Assembly: GCA_037045185.1 (NCBI GenBank)
Contig: JBAOHQ010000008.1
Coordinates: forward strand, 558,001-622,000
Direction: 5' to 3'
Source: JAKOUY01 sp037045185
Lineage (GTDB): Bacteria; Actinomycetota; Acidimicrobiia; Acidimicrobiales; Ilumatobacteraceae
DNA: 64,000 bases
A model generated the notes under the pieces. The model worked only from the letters and a program-made list of their open reading frames with translations. It searched no databases and was not told the origin of the DNA. The translations under genes were made by a program, and so were the position numbers. Below, one piece after another: positions 10,285 through 19,523 of this stretch (positions are counted from its first letter, which is position 1; each line of letters begins with the position of its first letter).

Positions 10285-10986
10285 TCAGAACAGCCGGGCG
10301 GTGAGCTGCTTGCGGTACGTGGCGGTGCGTGGGTCGTGCGGGCCCATCAGCTCGAGGATGTCGACGAACTGCTGGCGGGCCTCGTCGTCGTCACGGACCC
10401 GGCCCAACAGGTCGGCCAGGGTGGCGTCGTAGTCGTCGTCGGGCTGCTGGACGCGAGCCTGAGCGGCTACGTGGCGCGTCCGGTCCGTCTCGGGGATCCT
10501 GGCCAACAGGGCCAGCGCCTCGTTGTTCTCGCCCCTGGCCACCAGCAGCTCCGCCAGGCCGACGATGGCGTCCTCGTTGTCGGGCGCCAGTTCCAGCACG
10601 GCGCGGTAGGACCCCTCGGTGCCCTCGGCCAGTAGCTTGGCCACCGTCTGCTCGGCCTCGGTGGGCACCAGGCGGTCGACGAACTCCTGGACGACGTGCT
10701 CGGGGTAGGCGCCGACGAAGCCGTCCACGACCTGGCCGTCCTTCAACGCATAGACCGCAGGGATCGACTGCACCTGGAAGGCCCGGGCCACGCCCGGGTT
10801 CTCGTCGGTGTTGACCTTGGCCAGCACCACCTGACCGTGCGTGGCGGCGGTGACCTTCTCCAGGATCGGGCCGAGGGTGCGGCACGGCCCGCACCACGGC
10901 GCCCACAGGTCCACCAGGACGACGGCCTGGTGGGAACGGTCGACGACCTCGGTCTGGAACGTCGCATCAGTGACATCAATGGCCAT
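10285..10986 (-). CDS. Thioredoxin-domain chaperone, CnoX/YbbN type
   Basis: 233 residues. The N-terminal thioredoxin fold (residues 1-110) has the redox-active WAPWCGPCRTLGPILEKV motif, and a C-terminal helical TPR-like half ends in FVDILELMGPHDPRTATYR. This matches the CnoX (YbbN) family, which protects clients during oxidative stress and hands them to DnaK/GroEL. E. coli CnoX has lost one active-site Cys, but the full CGPC here suggests oxidoreductase activity as well. ATG at 10986 follows TAGCCT by 7 nt (leaderless), so the upstream in-frame start at 11019 is rejected. Divergent from the PAC2 gene. Confidence 0.88.
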   Translation of the reverse strand: MAIDVTDATFQTEVVDRSHQAVVLVDLWAPWCGPCRTLGPILEKVTAATHGQVVLAKVNTDENPGVARAFQVQSIPAVYALKDGQVVDGFVGAYPEHVVQEFVDRLVPTEAEQTVAKLLAEGTEGSYRAVLELAPDNEDAIVGLAELLVARGENNEALALLARIPETDRTRHVAAQARVQQPDDDYDATLADLLGRVRDDDEARQQFVDILELMGPHDPRTATYRKQLTARLF

Positions 10987-11048
10987 GCGGGTCAGGCTAT
11001 CGAGCCTCACCAGCGCCAAGACCTGGCCGCCCCGCTACCGTCGTGGCC

Positions 11049-11918
11049 GTGAGCGACTACGCGCTGCACCGCCCGCTGCCAGAACTGCGCGACCCCCTGC
11101 TGGTCGTCATGCTCACCGGCTGGATCGACGCCAGCAGCGCCGCCGAGGCAGCGTTCGGCGCGATGCGCGGTTCGTGCCAGGCATCCGATCTGGCCACCTT
11201 CGACAGCGACGTGTTCATCGACTACCGCGCCCGACGTCCGACGATGGAGTTGCGCGACGGCGTCAACACCCGGCTCGTCTGGCCGGAGATCGTGGTCAGC
11301 ACCGGGCGGACTCCCGACGGCCGGGACATCGTCCTGCTGGGCGGACCGGAGCCGGACTCGCAGTGGCTGCGGTTCTGCAACTCGGTCAGCGAGCTGGCCG
11401 TCACGCTCGGGGTGGTCCGGATGATCGCCCTGGGGGCGTACCCGTTCTCCTCCCCGCACACCCGCCAGCCGCGGATGAGCTGCACCGCGCCGTCGGCCGA
11501 GACCTTCGCCGGACTGCCCTTCATGACCAGTTCGCTGGACATCCCGGCGGGCGTGTCCGCCGCGCTCGAACACTCGCTGCACGCCGCAGGCATCCCGGCA
11601 CTGGGCATGTGGGTGCAGGTCCCGCACTACGTCGCGGCGATGCCCTTCCCCGCCGCCTCGGTGGCGCTGCTGGAGATGCTCCATCGGGTCACCGGGGCGA
11701 CGGTGCCGCTGGACGAGCTGTCCAGTGCCGCGCTCATCCAGCGCCAGCGGATCGACGAGCTGGTTGCGGCCAACGCCGAGCACGTGGCGATGGTGCATCA
11801 GCTCGAAGTTGCCTACGACGCCGCCGACCCGCAGGCCGGTTCACTGACCGCCGAGCTGCCCAGCGCCGATCAACTCGCCGCCGAGGTCGAGCGCTTCCTC
11901 CGCGACCAGACAGACTGA
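11049..11918 (+). CDS. PAC2 family protein
   Basis: About 289 residues with the PAC2 hallmark start LPELRDPLLVVMLTGWIDAS and conserved IALGAYPFSSPHTRQP, TSSLDIPAGV and WVQVPHYVAAMPFPAA segments. Eukaryotic and archaeal members assist proteasome assembly; the actinobacterial function is unproven, although most actinobacteria with PAC2 proteins also have Pup-proteasome genes. None are seen in this window. TACCGT (11036-11041) ends 7 nt before GTG 11049, preferred to the GTG at 11043. No frame problems. Confidence 0.85.
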   Translation: MSDYALHRPLPELRDPLLVVMLTGWIDASSAAEAAFGAMRGSCQASDLATFDSDVFIDYRARRPTMELRDGVNTRLVWPEIVVSTGRTPDGRDIVLLGGPEPDSQWLRFCNSVSELAVTLGVVRMIALGAYPFSSPHTRQPRMSCTAPSAETFAGLPFMTSSLDIPAGVSAALEHSLHAAGIPALGMWVQVPHYVAAMPFPAASVALLEMLHRVTGATVPLDELSSAALIQRQRIDELVAANAEHVAMVHQLEVAYDAADPQAGSLTAELPSADQLAAEVERFLRDQTD

Positions 11919-11939
11919 CACCGTGACAGGTGGGCATCG

Positions 11940-12962
11940 ATGAAGGTTGACGGCGGCGTCCCGGTGGAGCTGGCACGGGCAGGCGAGGGCGCCGCCGAGC
12001 TGGAGCGAGCCGGCTACTCGGGAGGGTGGACGGCGGAGACGAGCCATGATCCGTTCCTGCCGCTGGTGCTCGCCGCCGAGCACACCACGACGCTGGAGTT
12101 GGGGACCTCCATCGCCGTCGCCTTCGCTCGCAACCCGATGACGCTGGCCAACGTGGGCTGGGACCTGCAGTCGTACAGCCGCGGCCGGTTCGTGCTCGGC
12201 CTCGGCAGCCAGATCAAACCGCACATCACCAAGCGGTTCAGCATGGAGTGGAGCCACCCGGCGGCGCGCATGCGTGAGCTGATCCTGGCGATCAGGGCGA
12301 TCTGGGACACGTGGCGCAACGGGGTGCCGCTGGCGTTCCGCGGCGAGTTCTACCGGCACACGCTGATGACCCCCTTCTTCACCCCGCCGGCTACCGATCT
12401 GGACGGGCTCGCCGACCCGCGAATCTTCCTGGCCGGCGTCGGCGAGCTGATGACCGAGGTCGCCGGCGAGGTGGCCGACGGGTTCATCTGCCACGGCTTC
12501 ACCACCGAGCGCTACCTCCGCGAGGTGACCCTGCCCGCCCTGGCCCGCGGCCGCGCCGCGGCAGGCAAGACCATGGACGGGTTCGAGGTCGTCGGGCCGA
12601 GCTTCATCGTCACCGGGAACAACGCCGCCGAGCTGCAGGCCGCGTCCGTCGGCACCCGCCAGCAGATCGCCTTCTACGGTTCGACCCCGGCGTACCGCGG
12701 CGTGCTGGAACTCCACGGATGGGGCGACCTCCCGGCCGAGCTGAACCGGATGTCGAAGCAGGGCAGATGGGCCGAGATGGGCACGCTGATCACCGACGAG
12801 ATGTTGCACGCCTTCGCCGTCGTGGGCGAACCGGAGGACATCGCCGCGCAACTGCTGGCGCGCTACGGGGACGTGATCCAGCGGGTCACGTTCTACGCGC
12901 CGTACCGCAGTGATCCGCAGCGCTGGCGGCAGATCTTCGCCGACCTCCAAGCAGCGCCCTGA
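11940..12962 (+). CDS. LLM-class F420-dependent oxidoreductase
   Basis: 340 residues, starting MKVDGGVPVELARAGEGAAE. Luciferase-like TIM barrel with LELGTSIAVAFARNPMTLAN, the RGRFVLGLGSQ strand-loop and FFTPPATDLDGLADPRIFLA. It resembles the mycobacterial F420-dependent group more than FMN monooxygenases, so hydride transfer with coenzyme F420 is the likely chemistry; the substrate is unknown. Begins 21 nt after the PAC2 gene, probably the same transcript, and converges on the acyl-AMP ligase with stops 1 nt apart. Confidence 0.85.
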   Translation: MKVDGGVPVELARAGEGAAELERAGYSGGWTAETSHDPFLPLVLAAEHTTTLELGTSIAVAFARNPMTLANVGWDLQSYSRGRFVLGLGSQIKPHITKRFSMEWSHPAARMRELILAIRAIWDTWRNGVPLAFRGEFYRHTLMTPFFTPPATDLDGLADPRIFLAGVGELMTEVAGEVADGFICHGFTTERYLREVTLPALARGRAAAGKTMDGFEVVGPSFIVTGNNAAELQAASVGTRQQIAFYGSTPAYRGVLELHGWGDLPAELNRMSKQGRWAEMGTLITDEMLHAFAVVGEPEDIAAQLLARYGDVIQRVTFYAPYRSDPQRWRQIFADLQAAP

Positions 12963-12963
12963 T

Positions 12964-14668
12964 CTACAGCAGCTCGAGCGACTCCTGCAGATACGACTCC
13001 CGGCACTTGGCCCGCTGCAGCTTGCCCGACGAGGTCTTCGGCAGCGAGCCGGGCTTCACCAGCATCACGTCCCACGGTGGGAGGCCGCACACGTCGAGGG
13101 TGCGGTGGTGGATGGCGTGGCGCACGGCGTCGAGGTCGTCGGCGCGGACCTCGGCCACCACCACGACGCTCTCCTTGCCCTTGTAGCCCTCTACCCCGAA
13201 GGCGATGACGTTGCCGGCCCGGACGCCCTCGAGGCCGCCGACGGCGCGCTCGATGTCCTCGGGGAACACGTTGCGCCCACCGACGATGATCACGTCCTTG
13301 ATCCGACCGCACAGCACCAGCTCGCCGTCGATCACATAGGCCAGGTCGCCCGTGACCAGCCACCCGTCGTGGAACAGCGCCGCGGTGGCTTCCGGGCGGC
13401 GGTAGTAGCCCGGCGTGACCGACGTGCCGCGCAGCAGCAACTCGCCGACATGACGTTCCGGCAGATCGATGAACGTCTCCGGGTCGACCACGCGCATCAC
13501 CAGCCCGGGAACGGGCTTGCCCAGCAGCGGCAGGCGGCGGACGTCCAGCTCCTCCTCGGCGTCGGCCAGAGCGAGGGGTTTGGCCACCCGGTCACGTTCC
13601 AGGACGAGCCGATCGACCGAATCACACACCATCCCCCGGCCGCGCGGCGGGAACGACCCGCCGATGGCCACCTCGGCCATCCCGAACGCCGGGAACACGC
13701 CGCCGGGTGTGAACCCGAACGGTTCGGCGGCCTCGACGAACGCCTCGACCGCGGCCGGATCGACGGGCTCGGCCCCGCTGAGCGCCAGGGTCAGCGTGGA
13801 CAGGTCGATGTCGTGCATCCGCTTGAGCGCCCGCGTCGCCAGCACCCAGGCGAAGTTCGGGCCCGCCGTCGCGGTCCCACCCCAATCACTGATCCACTGC
13901 ATCCAGTGCCCCGGCTTGGCCATGAAGTCCTGCGGGGCGGCCTGGACGAGTTGCACGCCCCTGGTCATCGGGATCGACAGGAACCCGACCAGACCCATGT
14001 CGTGGTACAGCGGGAGCCACGACACCATGACCTCGTCGAGCGACAGCCCCGCCGCCTCGCAGCTGGCGTCCATGTTGGCCCGCAGGACCCGATCGGGGAT
14101 CATCACCCCCTTGGGCTCGCTGGTGGAGCCACTGGTGTACTGCAGGATGATCAGCCGCTCGGCGTCGTCGGGCGGCCGCACCCACGCCGCCGGCTCGGCC
14201 ACCCCGAGGACCGCCGCCATCGGCAGGGTCAGTGGGTCCTCTGGCGCCGCGGTGTAGAACTCGGCGAGCAGGTCGTCGACCAGCACCAGGGTCGCCTCCC
14301 CGTGGTGGATCCTCGCCCGAGTCGACTCGATGAAGGCATCGAGCGAGCCCATGCGCATCGGAAGCGGGAGCACCATGCTGGCGGCGCCGGCCAGCCAGCA
14401 CCCCTGGATCACCGTCATCAGCGAGCGTGACGTGGGCCCGAGGATGGCGACGTGGTCCCCCGGCACGACCCCGTTGGCCGCCAGGGCGACGGCCACGCCC
14501 TTGGCCTCCTCGTGGATCTCGGCCCACGGGACGAAGCCGTCGCCGGCGACCGGAGCAACGGACTGCCCGACGAATCGCACCCCGGCGGGGCGCCGGGCTG
14601 CGTCGATGAGGCGTTGGATGATCGAGTCGGCGGGCCCGGGCAGCGCCGGGCAGTTCCGCTGCAGGCAT
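12964..14668 (-). CDS. Fatty acyl-AMP ligase / acyl-CoA synthetase (one apparent +1 frameshift near the N-terminus)
   Basis: ANL-superfamily enzyme that activates a fatty acid with ATP. Motifs: ILQYTSGSTSEPKGVMI (P-loop A3), HDGWLVTGDLAYVIDGELVL (A7), IIVGGRNVFPEDIE (hinge) and PKTSSGKLQRAKCRE (catalytic Lys). The wording around A3 and A8 is closer to FadD32-like acyl-AMP ligases than to CoA ligases. The conserved frame opens at GTG 14580, but an ATG at 14668 sits 8 nt after TACCGT; removing one base within about 14630-14652 gives MPAAELPG...PADSIIQRLIDAARRP running into the conserved frame. I therefore annotate from 14668. No polyketide synthase is adjacent. Divergent from leuS across 49 bp. 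Confidence 0.85.
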
Positions 14669-14717
14669 GAATGTCCACGGTAGTGGCGGGTGGGTCCCTC
14701 GTAGAATCCGGTGCGCT

Positions 14718-17545
14718 ATGACTGCAACCCCCGCCTCCCCCGCCGACTCACCGCCCTATCGCTACTCGGGCGTGCTCGCGGGTGACATCGAGGCGCGGTG
14801 GCAGGCGCACTGGGAGTCGCATGGCACCTTTGACGCCCCGAACCCGGCCGGGCCGTTCTTCGACCCTGGCCGCGCTGGACGGCCGGCCGGCCACGTTCGT
14901 GCTGGACATGTTCCCCTACCCGAGCGGCGCCGGACTGCACGTCGGCCACCCGCTCGGCTACATCGCCACGGACATCTACTGCCGGTTCCTGCGTATGCCA
15001 GGGGCACCACGTGCTGTACACGATGGGGTTCGACGCCTTCGGGCTGCCGGCCGAGCAGTACGCGGTGCAGACCGGCCAGCACCCGGCCATCACCACCAAC
15101 GCCAGCGGTGGACAACATGCGCCGCCAGCTGCGCCGCATCGGGTTGAGCTACGACCAGCGCCGCAGCATCACCACGATCGACCCGCAGTACTACCGCTGG
15201 ACGCAGTGGATCTTCCTGCAGATCTTCAACTCGTGGTACGACGGCGACGCCGGACGGGCCCGCCCGATCACCGAGCTGATCGCCGAGTTGGACGCCGGCA
15301 CACGCTCGCTGGACGACGGGCGGGACTGGTCGGCGCTGTCGCCCGAGGAGCGCACGGGCGCCCTGGAGTCCTACCGCCTGGCGTACGTCAGCAATGCGCC
15401 CGGTCAACTGGTGCCCCGGCCTCGGCACGGTGGTGGCCAACGAGGAGGTCACCGCCGAGGGTCGTAGCGACCGCGGCAACTTCCCGGTGTTCAAGCGCAA
15501 CATGCGCCAGTGGATGATGCGCATCACCACCTACGCCGATCGGCTGATCGACGATCTCGACCTGCTGCGACTGGCCCGAGCCGATCAAGACGATGCAGCG
15601 CAACTGGATCGGTCGCAGTCGATGGCGCGTCGGTTCGCTTCGACACCGCCGCGGGACGCCCTGGAGGTCTTCACGACCCGGCCCGACACGCTGTTCGGGG
15701 CAACCTTCATGGTGCTGGCGCCGGAACATCCGCTGGTTGACTCGCTGACCACCGCCGCCCAGGCCGACGAGGTCCGCCGGTACCGCGCCGCCGCCGAAGC
15801 CAAGAAGGACGTCGACCGCCAGGACGACAACCGGGCCAAGACCGGCGTGTTCACCGGCTCGTACGCCACCAACCCGGTCAACGGCGAGCCCGTCCCGGTG
15901 TGGATCGCCGACTACGTGCTGATGGGCTACGGCACCGGGGCGATCATGGCGGTGCCCTGCGGCGACCAGCGTGACTTCGAGTTCGCCCGCCAGTTCGGCC
16001 TGCCGATCGTGGCCATCCAGGCCCCGGACGGGTGGCCGGCGGACACCGCCCGGTGGGCCGCGGCCTACGTGGGAGATGCGCCCTTCGTGGCCAGCGACAA
16101 CGGCTCGCTGAACCTCAACGGCATCGCCAGCGTGGCCGAGGCCAAGCGGCGCACGATCGACTGGTTGGAGGAGCACGGCCACGGCACGGGCGCCGTCACC
16201 TACCGCCTGCGTGACTGGCTGTTCAGCCGCCAGCGCTACTGGGGCGAGCCGTTCCCCATCGTCTACGACGAGCACGGTCACCCGCACGACCTGCCCGAGG
16301 AGGCGCTGCCGCTGGTGCTGCCCGAGACCGACAACTTCTCGCCACGCACCTTCGACCCCGACGATGCGGCCAGCGACCCGGAGAGCCCGCTGGACCGGCT
16401 GACCGACTGGGTCCAGGTCACCCTCGACCTGGGCGACGGTCCCCGGCAGTACCGCCGCGACACCAACGTCATGCCGCAATGGGCCGGCAGTTGCTGGTAC
16501 GAGCTGCGCTACCTGGATCCGGCCAACGACGAGCGCTTCGTCGACCCCGCCGTGGAGCGCTACTGGATGGGGCCCGACACGGCGGTCAGCGACGATCACC
16601 CGGGCGGCGTGGATCTGTACGTGGGCGGGGTCGAGCACGCCGTGCTGCACCTGCTGTACGCCCGCTTCTGGCACAAGATCCTGTTCGACCTCGGCCACGT
16701 GTCGTCGCGCGAGCCCTACTACCGGCTGTTCAACCAGGGCTACATCCTGGCCGAGGCCTTCCAGGACGAGCGCGGCATCTACGTCGACGCCGTTGCGGTG
16801 GAGCGCCACGAGGACGGCACCTTCACCTACGAGCGCCGGCCGGTCCACGCGCGAGTTCGGCAAGATGGGCAAGAGCCTGAAGAACGCCGTCGCTCCCGAC
16901 GAGATCTACAACGCCTACGGCGCCGACACGTTGCGCCTGTACGAGATGAGTATGGGGCCGCTGGAAGCCAGCCGCCCGTGGGAGACCCGCGATGTCGTCG
17001 GGATGTACCGATTCCTGCAACGGCTGTGGCGCAACCTGGTGGACGAGTCGACGGGTGAGATCAGCGTGGATACCCCCGTCACCGACGAGTTGCTTCGCCA
17101 CCTGCACCGCACTATCGCCGGCGTCACCGACGACATGGCCAACCTGCGGTTCAACACCGCCATCGCCAAGCTGATCGAGCTGAACAACGCCCTCACCAAG
17201 GCCGGGGGGTGCCCGAAGGAGCTGGCCGAACCGCTGGTCGTCATGGTGGCGCCCCTGGCGCCGCACCTCGCCGAGGAGCTGTGGGCCAAGCTCGGCCACA
17301 CGTCGTCGGTGAGCGGGCATCCGTTCCCCGTCGCCGATCCGGCGATGCTGGTGACCGACGAGATCGAGCTTCCCGTGCAGGTCAACGGCAAGGTCCGTGG
17401 GCGCATCACGGTTGCGGCGGATGCGGCCGCCGACGCCGTGCAGGCCACGGCGCTGGCCGACCCGCGGGTCCGAGCGGCGCTGGCCGGGGCCACGCCCACG
17501 AAGGTCATCGTCGTCCCCGGGCGGATGGTCAACATCGTCGCCTGA
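14718..17545 (+). CDS. leuS: Leucyl-tRNA synthetase, interrupted by eight single-base insertions
   Basis: Class Ia synthetase charging tRNA-Leu. All parts are recognisable across three frames: LDMFPYPSGAGLHVGHPLGY (HIGH region), VLYTMGFDAFGLPAEQYAVQ, FLQIFNSWYD, NWCPGLGTVVANEEVT, the editing domain (FTTRPDTLFGATF, MAVPCGDQRDFEFA), CWYELRYLDPAN, EFGKMGKSLKN (KMSKS equivalent KMGKS), the anticodon domain and the C-terminal ELPVQVNGKVRGRI. Continuity requires removing one base at each of about 14865, 14998, 15107, 15401, 15567, 15619, 15654 and 16845. No deletion and no stop codon outside these shifts is needed, so the gene is probably intact in the organism. TAGAAT lies 10 nt before the ATG. 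Confidence 0.92.
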
Positions 17546-17572
17546 CGTGCCGCCCCGGCCGCTGCGGGCCCG

Positions 17573-18760
17573 TCAGGCGCCGCTGTGCAGCGGCAGGCGC
17601 AACGAGACGTGGGCCCCCGTCACATCACCGGTGCGATTGGCGACGACCACCTCACCACCGTGGGCACGGGCGATGGCCTCGACGATGGCCAGGCCGATCC
17701 CGACGTCGCCCTGGCGATCACCGCGGTGATACCGGCGGGAGGCGACCTCCAGCAGGGCGGGATCGAACCCGGCGCCGTTGTCGATCACCTCGATCACCCC
17801 GACGCGACCCTCGGCGTGGCTGGCCAGCTCAACCCGGGTCGCCCGCCGTGCGGCGTTGCGCACCAGGTTGTCCACGGCTTGGCGCACCAGGGCCATATCG
17901 GCGTTGACCACGACCGGCTGTGACGGCTCGGCCAGCACCTCGGCCTCCTCCCGGGACGACGCGGCGATCTCCTCGGCCAGCAGGTCGAGGCGCAGTGGAG
18001 CCAGGCGGGGGATGACCTGACCACGCTCCAGACGGACGAGATCGAGCAACTCGTTGACCCCGGTCGTGGCCCGCTCGGCGGCCGAGCGGATCTCGGACAG
18101 GGAGCGGACGTACTCCTCCTCCTGGCGCGGGCGCGACAGCGTCTGCGAGCTCGAGGCCAGGATCACGGCGAGCGGGGTGCGCATCTCATGCGCCGCGTCT
18201 GCCAGGAACCCCTGACGATCGGCCAGGAGCCGGGTGGCGGGGCGCACCGCCGCGCCGGCGATCAGCCACCCCAGCCCGAGCGCGCCGGCAACCGCCAGCG
18301 CCAGCATCCACCATCGTCTGCGGTCGAGCGCGGCCAGCTGCTCGTCGCGGTAGTCGGTCCAGTTCAGGGTGACGAAGCCGCGGCCCTTGACGATGGGGAG
18401 GATGTAGGCCCGCAGGGTGGTGGCCCCGTCCAGGGAGTACTCCCGAAACCCAGGGCCCTCGCCGGTGTCACGCATCCAGCCATACAGCGGCGGCTCAAGG
18501 TCGGTGTTGCTCAGTGGGGTGATCTCCTGGCGGTCGACGTCCACGACCCAGGCCGGGAAGTCCACCGTGGGGAGCCCGTCGATCGCCTGCATCTGGATCG
18601 CCCGCATCTGGTCGAGCAGCTCGGCATCGAGGTCCCGGCGCAGCGCCTCCTGGCGCGAGTGATGCCAGGCCACCAGCGGGATCATGGTCATCGCCAGCGC
18701 CACCGTGGCGATGGCCAGCGCCACCAACACCCTGGTCCGGCGCAGCTTCATCCGCCCCAT
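17573..18760 (-). CDS. Two-component sensor histidine kinase
   Basis: About 395 residues. N-terminal membrane helix (VLVALAIATVALAMTMIPLV), a roughly 120-residue extracytoplasmic sensor, a second helix (WWMLALAVAGALGLGWLIAG), then HisKA with H-box FLADAAHEMRTPLAVILASS and an HATPase domain with N-box VDNLVRNAARRA, G1 VIDNGAGFD and G2 GDVGIGLAIV. No separate HAMP domain is obvious. Partner of the OmpR-type regulator that ends 4 nt upstream, the usual regulator-kinase order. The sensed signal is unknown; neighbouring genes suggest export or phosphate-type control but do not prove it. Convergent with leuS. Confidence 0.93.
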   Translation of the reverse strand: MGRMKLRRTRVLVALAIATVALAMTMIPLVAWHHSRQEALRRDLDAELLDQMRAIQMQAIDGLPTVDFPAWVVDVDRQEITPLSNTDLEPPLYGWMRDTGEGPGFREYSLDGATTLRAYILPIVKGRGFVTLNWTDYRDEQLAALDRRRWWMLALAVAGALGLGWLIAGAAVRPATRLLADRQGFLADAAHEMRTPLAVILASSSQTLSRPRQEEEYVRSLSEIRSAAERATTGVNELLDLVRLERGQVIPRLAPLRLDLLAEEIAASSREEAEVLAEPSQPVVVNADMALVRQAVDNLVRNAARRATRVELASHAEGRVGVIEVIDNGAGFDPALLEVASRRYHRGDRQGDVGIGLAIVEAIARAHGGEVVVANRTGDVTGAHVSLRLPLHSGA

Positions 18761-18764
18761 TGTG

Positions 18765-19436
18765 TCACTGCCCGCCGAGGCGGTATCCCACACCACGGAT
18801 CGTCTCGATCGGCGCCGGATCGCCCGGCAGGTCGAGCTTGCGGCGCAGGTTGGCGACGTGCACGTCGACCACGTTGGACAGCCCGTCGTAGTTGGTGTCC
18901 CACACCGCGTCGAGCAGCGCCGAGCGGCTGACGACCTCACCGGTCCGGTCCATCAGGTAGTGCAGCAGGGCGAACTCACGAGCCGTCAGCGGGACCACGA
19001 CACCTGCGCGCCGCACCACGTGCGCCGCCGGGTCGAGCTCGATGTCCGCCGCGCTCAACAGCGGGCTGCGAGCGTGCTCCGGGCGGCGCAGCAGGGCTCG
19101 CACCCGTGCCGCCAGCTCGGGGAGGTCGAACGGCTTGGTCACGTAGTCGTCGGCGCCACCGTCGAGGCCGACGACCTTGTGCCCGAGGCTGTCCCGGGCG
19201 GTCAGGATCAGGACCCGAACGGGATGCCCGCCGTGGCGCAGCTCGCGGCACAGGTCCATCCCGTCGCCGTCGGGCAGGCCGAGATCGAGCACGACGAGCT
19301 GGTAGGTGTTCATCGCCAAGAGCTGCCGTGACTCGGCCAGGGTCCTGGCGCAGTCGACCGCGTGACCGTCCTCGACGAAGCCTCTGGCCACCACGCGGGC
19401 CAGCACCGGATCGTCTTCGACGAGGAGCAGGCGCAC
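18765..19436 (-). CDS. OmpR/PhoB-family response regulator
   Basis: 223 residues from GTG 19436 (VRLLLVEDDPVLARVVARGF). The receiver domain has the acidic pocket EDD, phospho-acceptor Asp in LVVLDLGLPDGDGM, Thr in VLILTARD and Lys in YVTKPFDLPELAARV. The C-terminal winged helix includes LTAREFALLHYLM and NVVDVHVANLRRKLDL with IETIRGVGYRL. Cotranscribed with the kinase. The upstream region holds two 11-bp GnTTCACGnnn direct repeats facing the divergent DUF1800 gene, a plausible binding site for this regulator. Confidence 0.95.
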   Translation of the reverse strand: MRLLLVEDDPVLARVVARGFVEDGHAVDCARTLAESRQLLAMNTYQLVVLDLGLPDGDGMDLCRELRHGGHPVRVLILTARDSLGHKVVGLDGGADDYVTKPFDLPELAARVRALLRRPEHARSPLLSAADIELDPAAHVVRRAGVVVPLTAREFALLHYLMDRTGEVVSRSALLDAVWDTNYDGLSNVVDVHVANLRRKLDLPGDPAPIETIRGVGYRLGGQ

Positions 19437-19482
19437 GGCGGCACATCGTGGCACACGGATCGTGAAGCGCCGATGAAGCCGC

Positions 19483-19504
19483 GGTTCACGGTGGATTCAC
19501 GAAC
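19483..19504. promoter_or_regulatory. Candidate response-regulator box: two 11-bp direct repeats
   Basis: GGTTCACGGTG (19483-19493) is followed immediately by GATTCACGAAC (19494-19504). Two head-to-tail 11-nt units with a GTTCAC-type core are the geometry of PhoB/PhoP (OmpR-family) sites, and the Streptomyces PHO box also has 11-nt GTTCACC units. The box occupies the -35 position for the DUF1800 gene (weak -10 CACTGT at 19512-19517) and lies 47 bp upstream of the regulator start. Binding by the adjacent regulator is inference. Confidence 0.45.
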
Positions 19505-19523
19505 GAATCGCCACTGTGGCGCC

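Noticed and set aside
11007..11798. Large minus-strand frame opposite PAC2
   Set aside because: PAC2 on the plus strand has clear family motifs and a promoter; the opposite frame has none.
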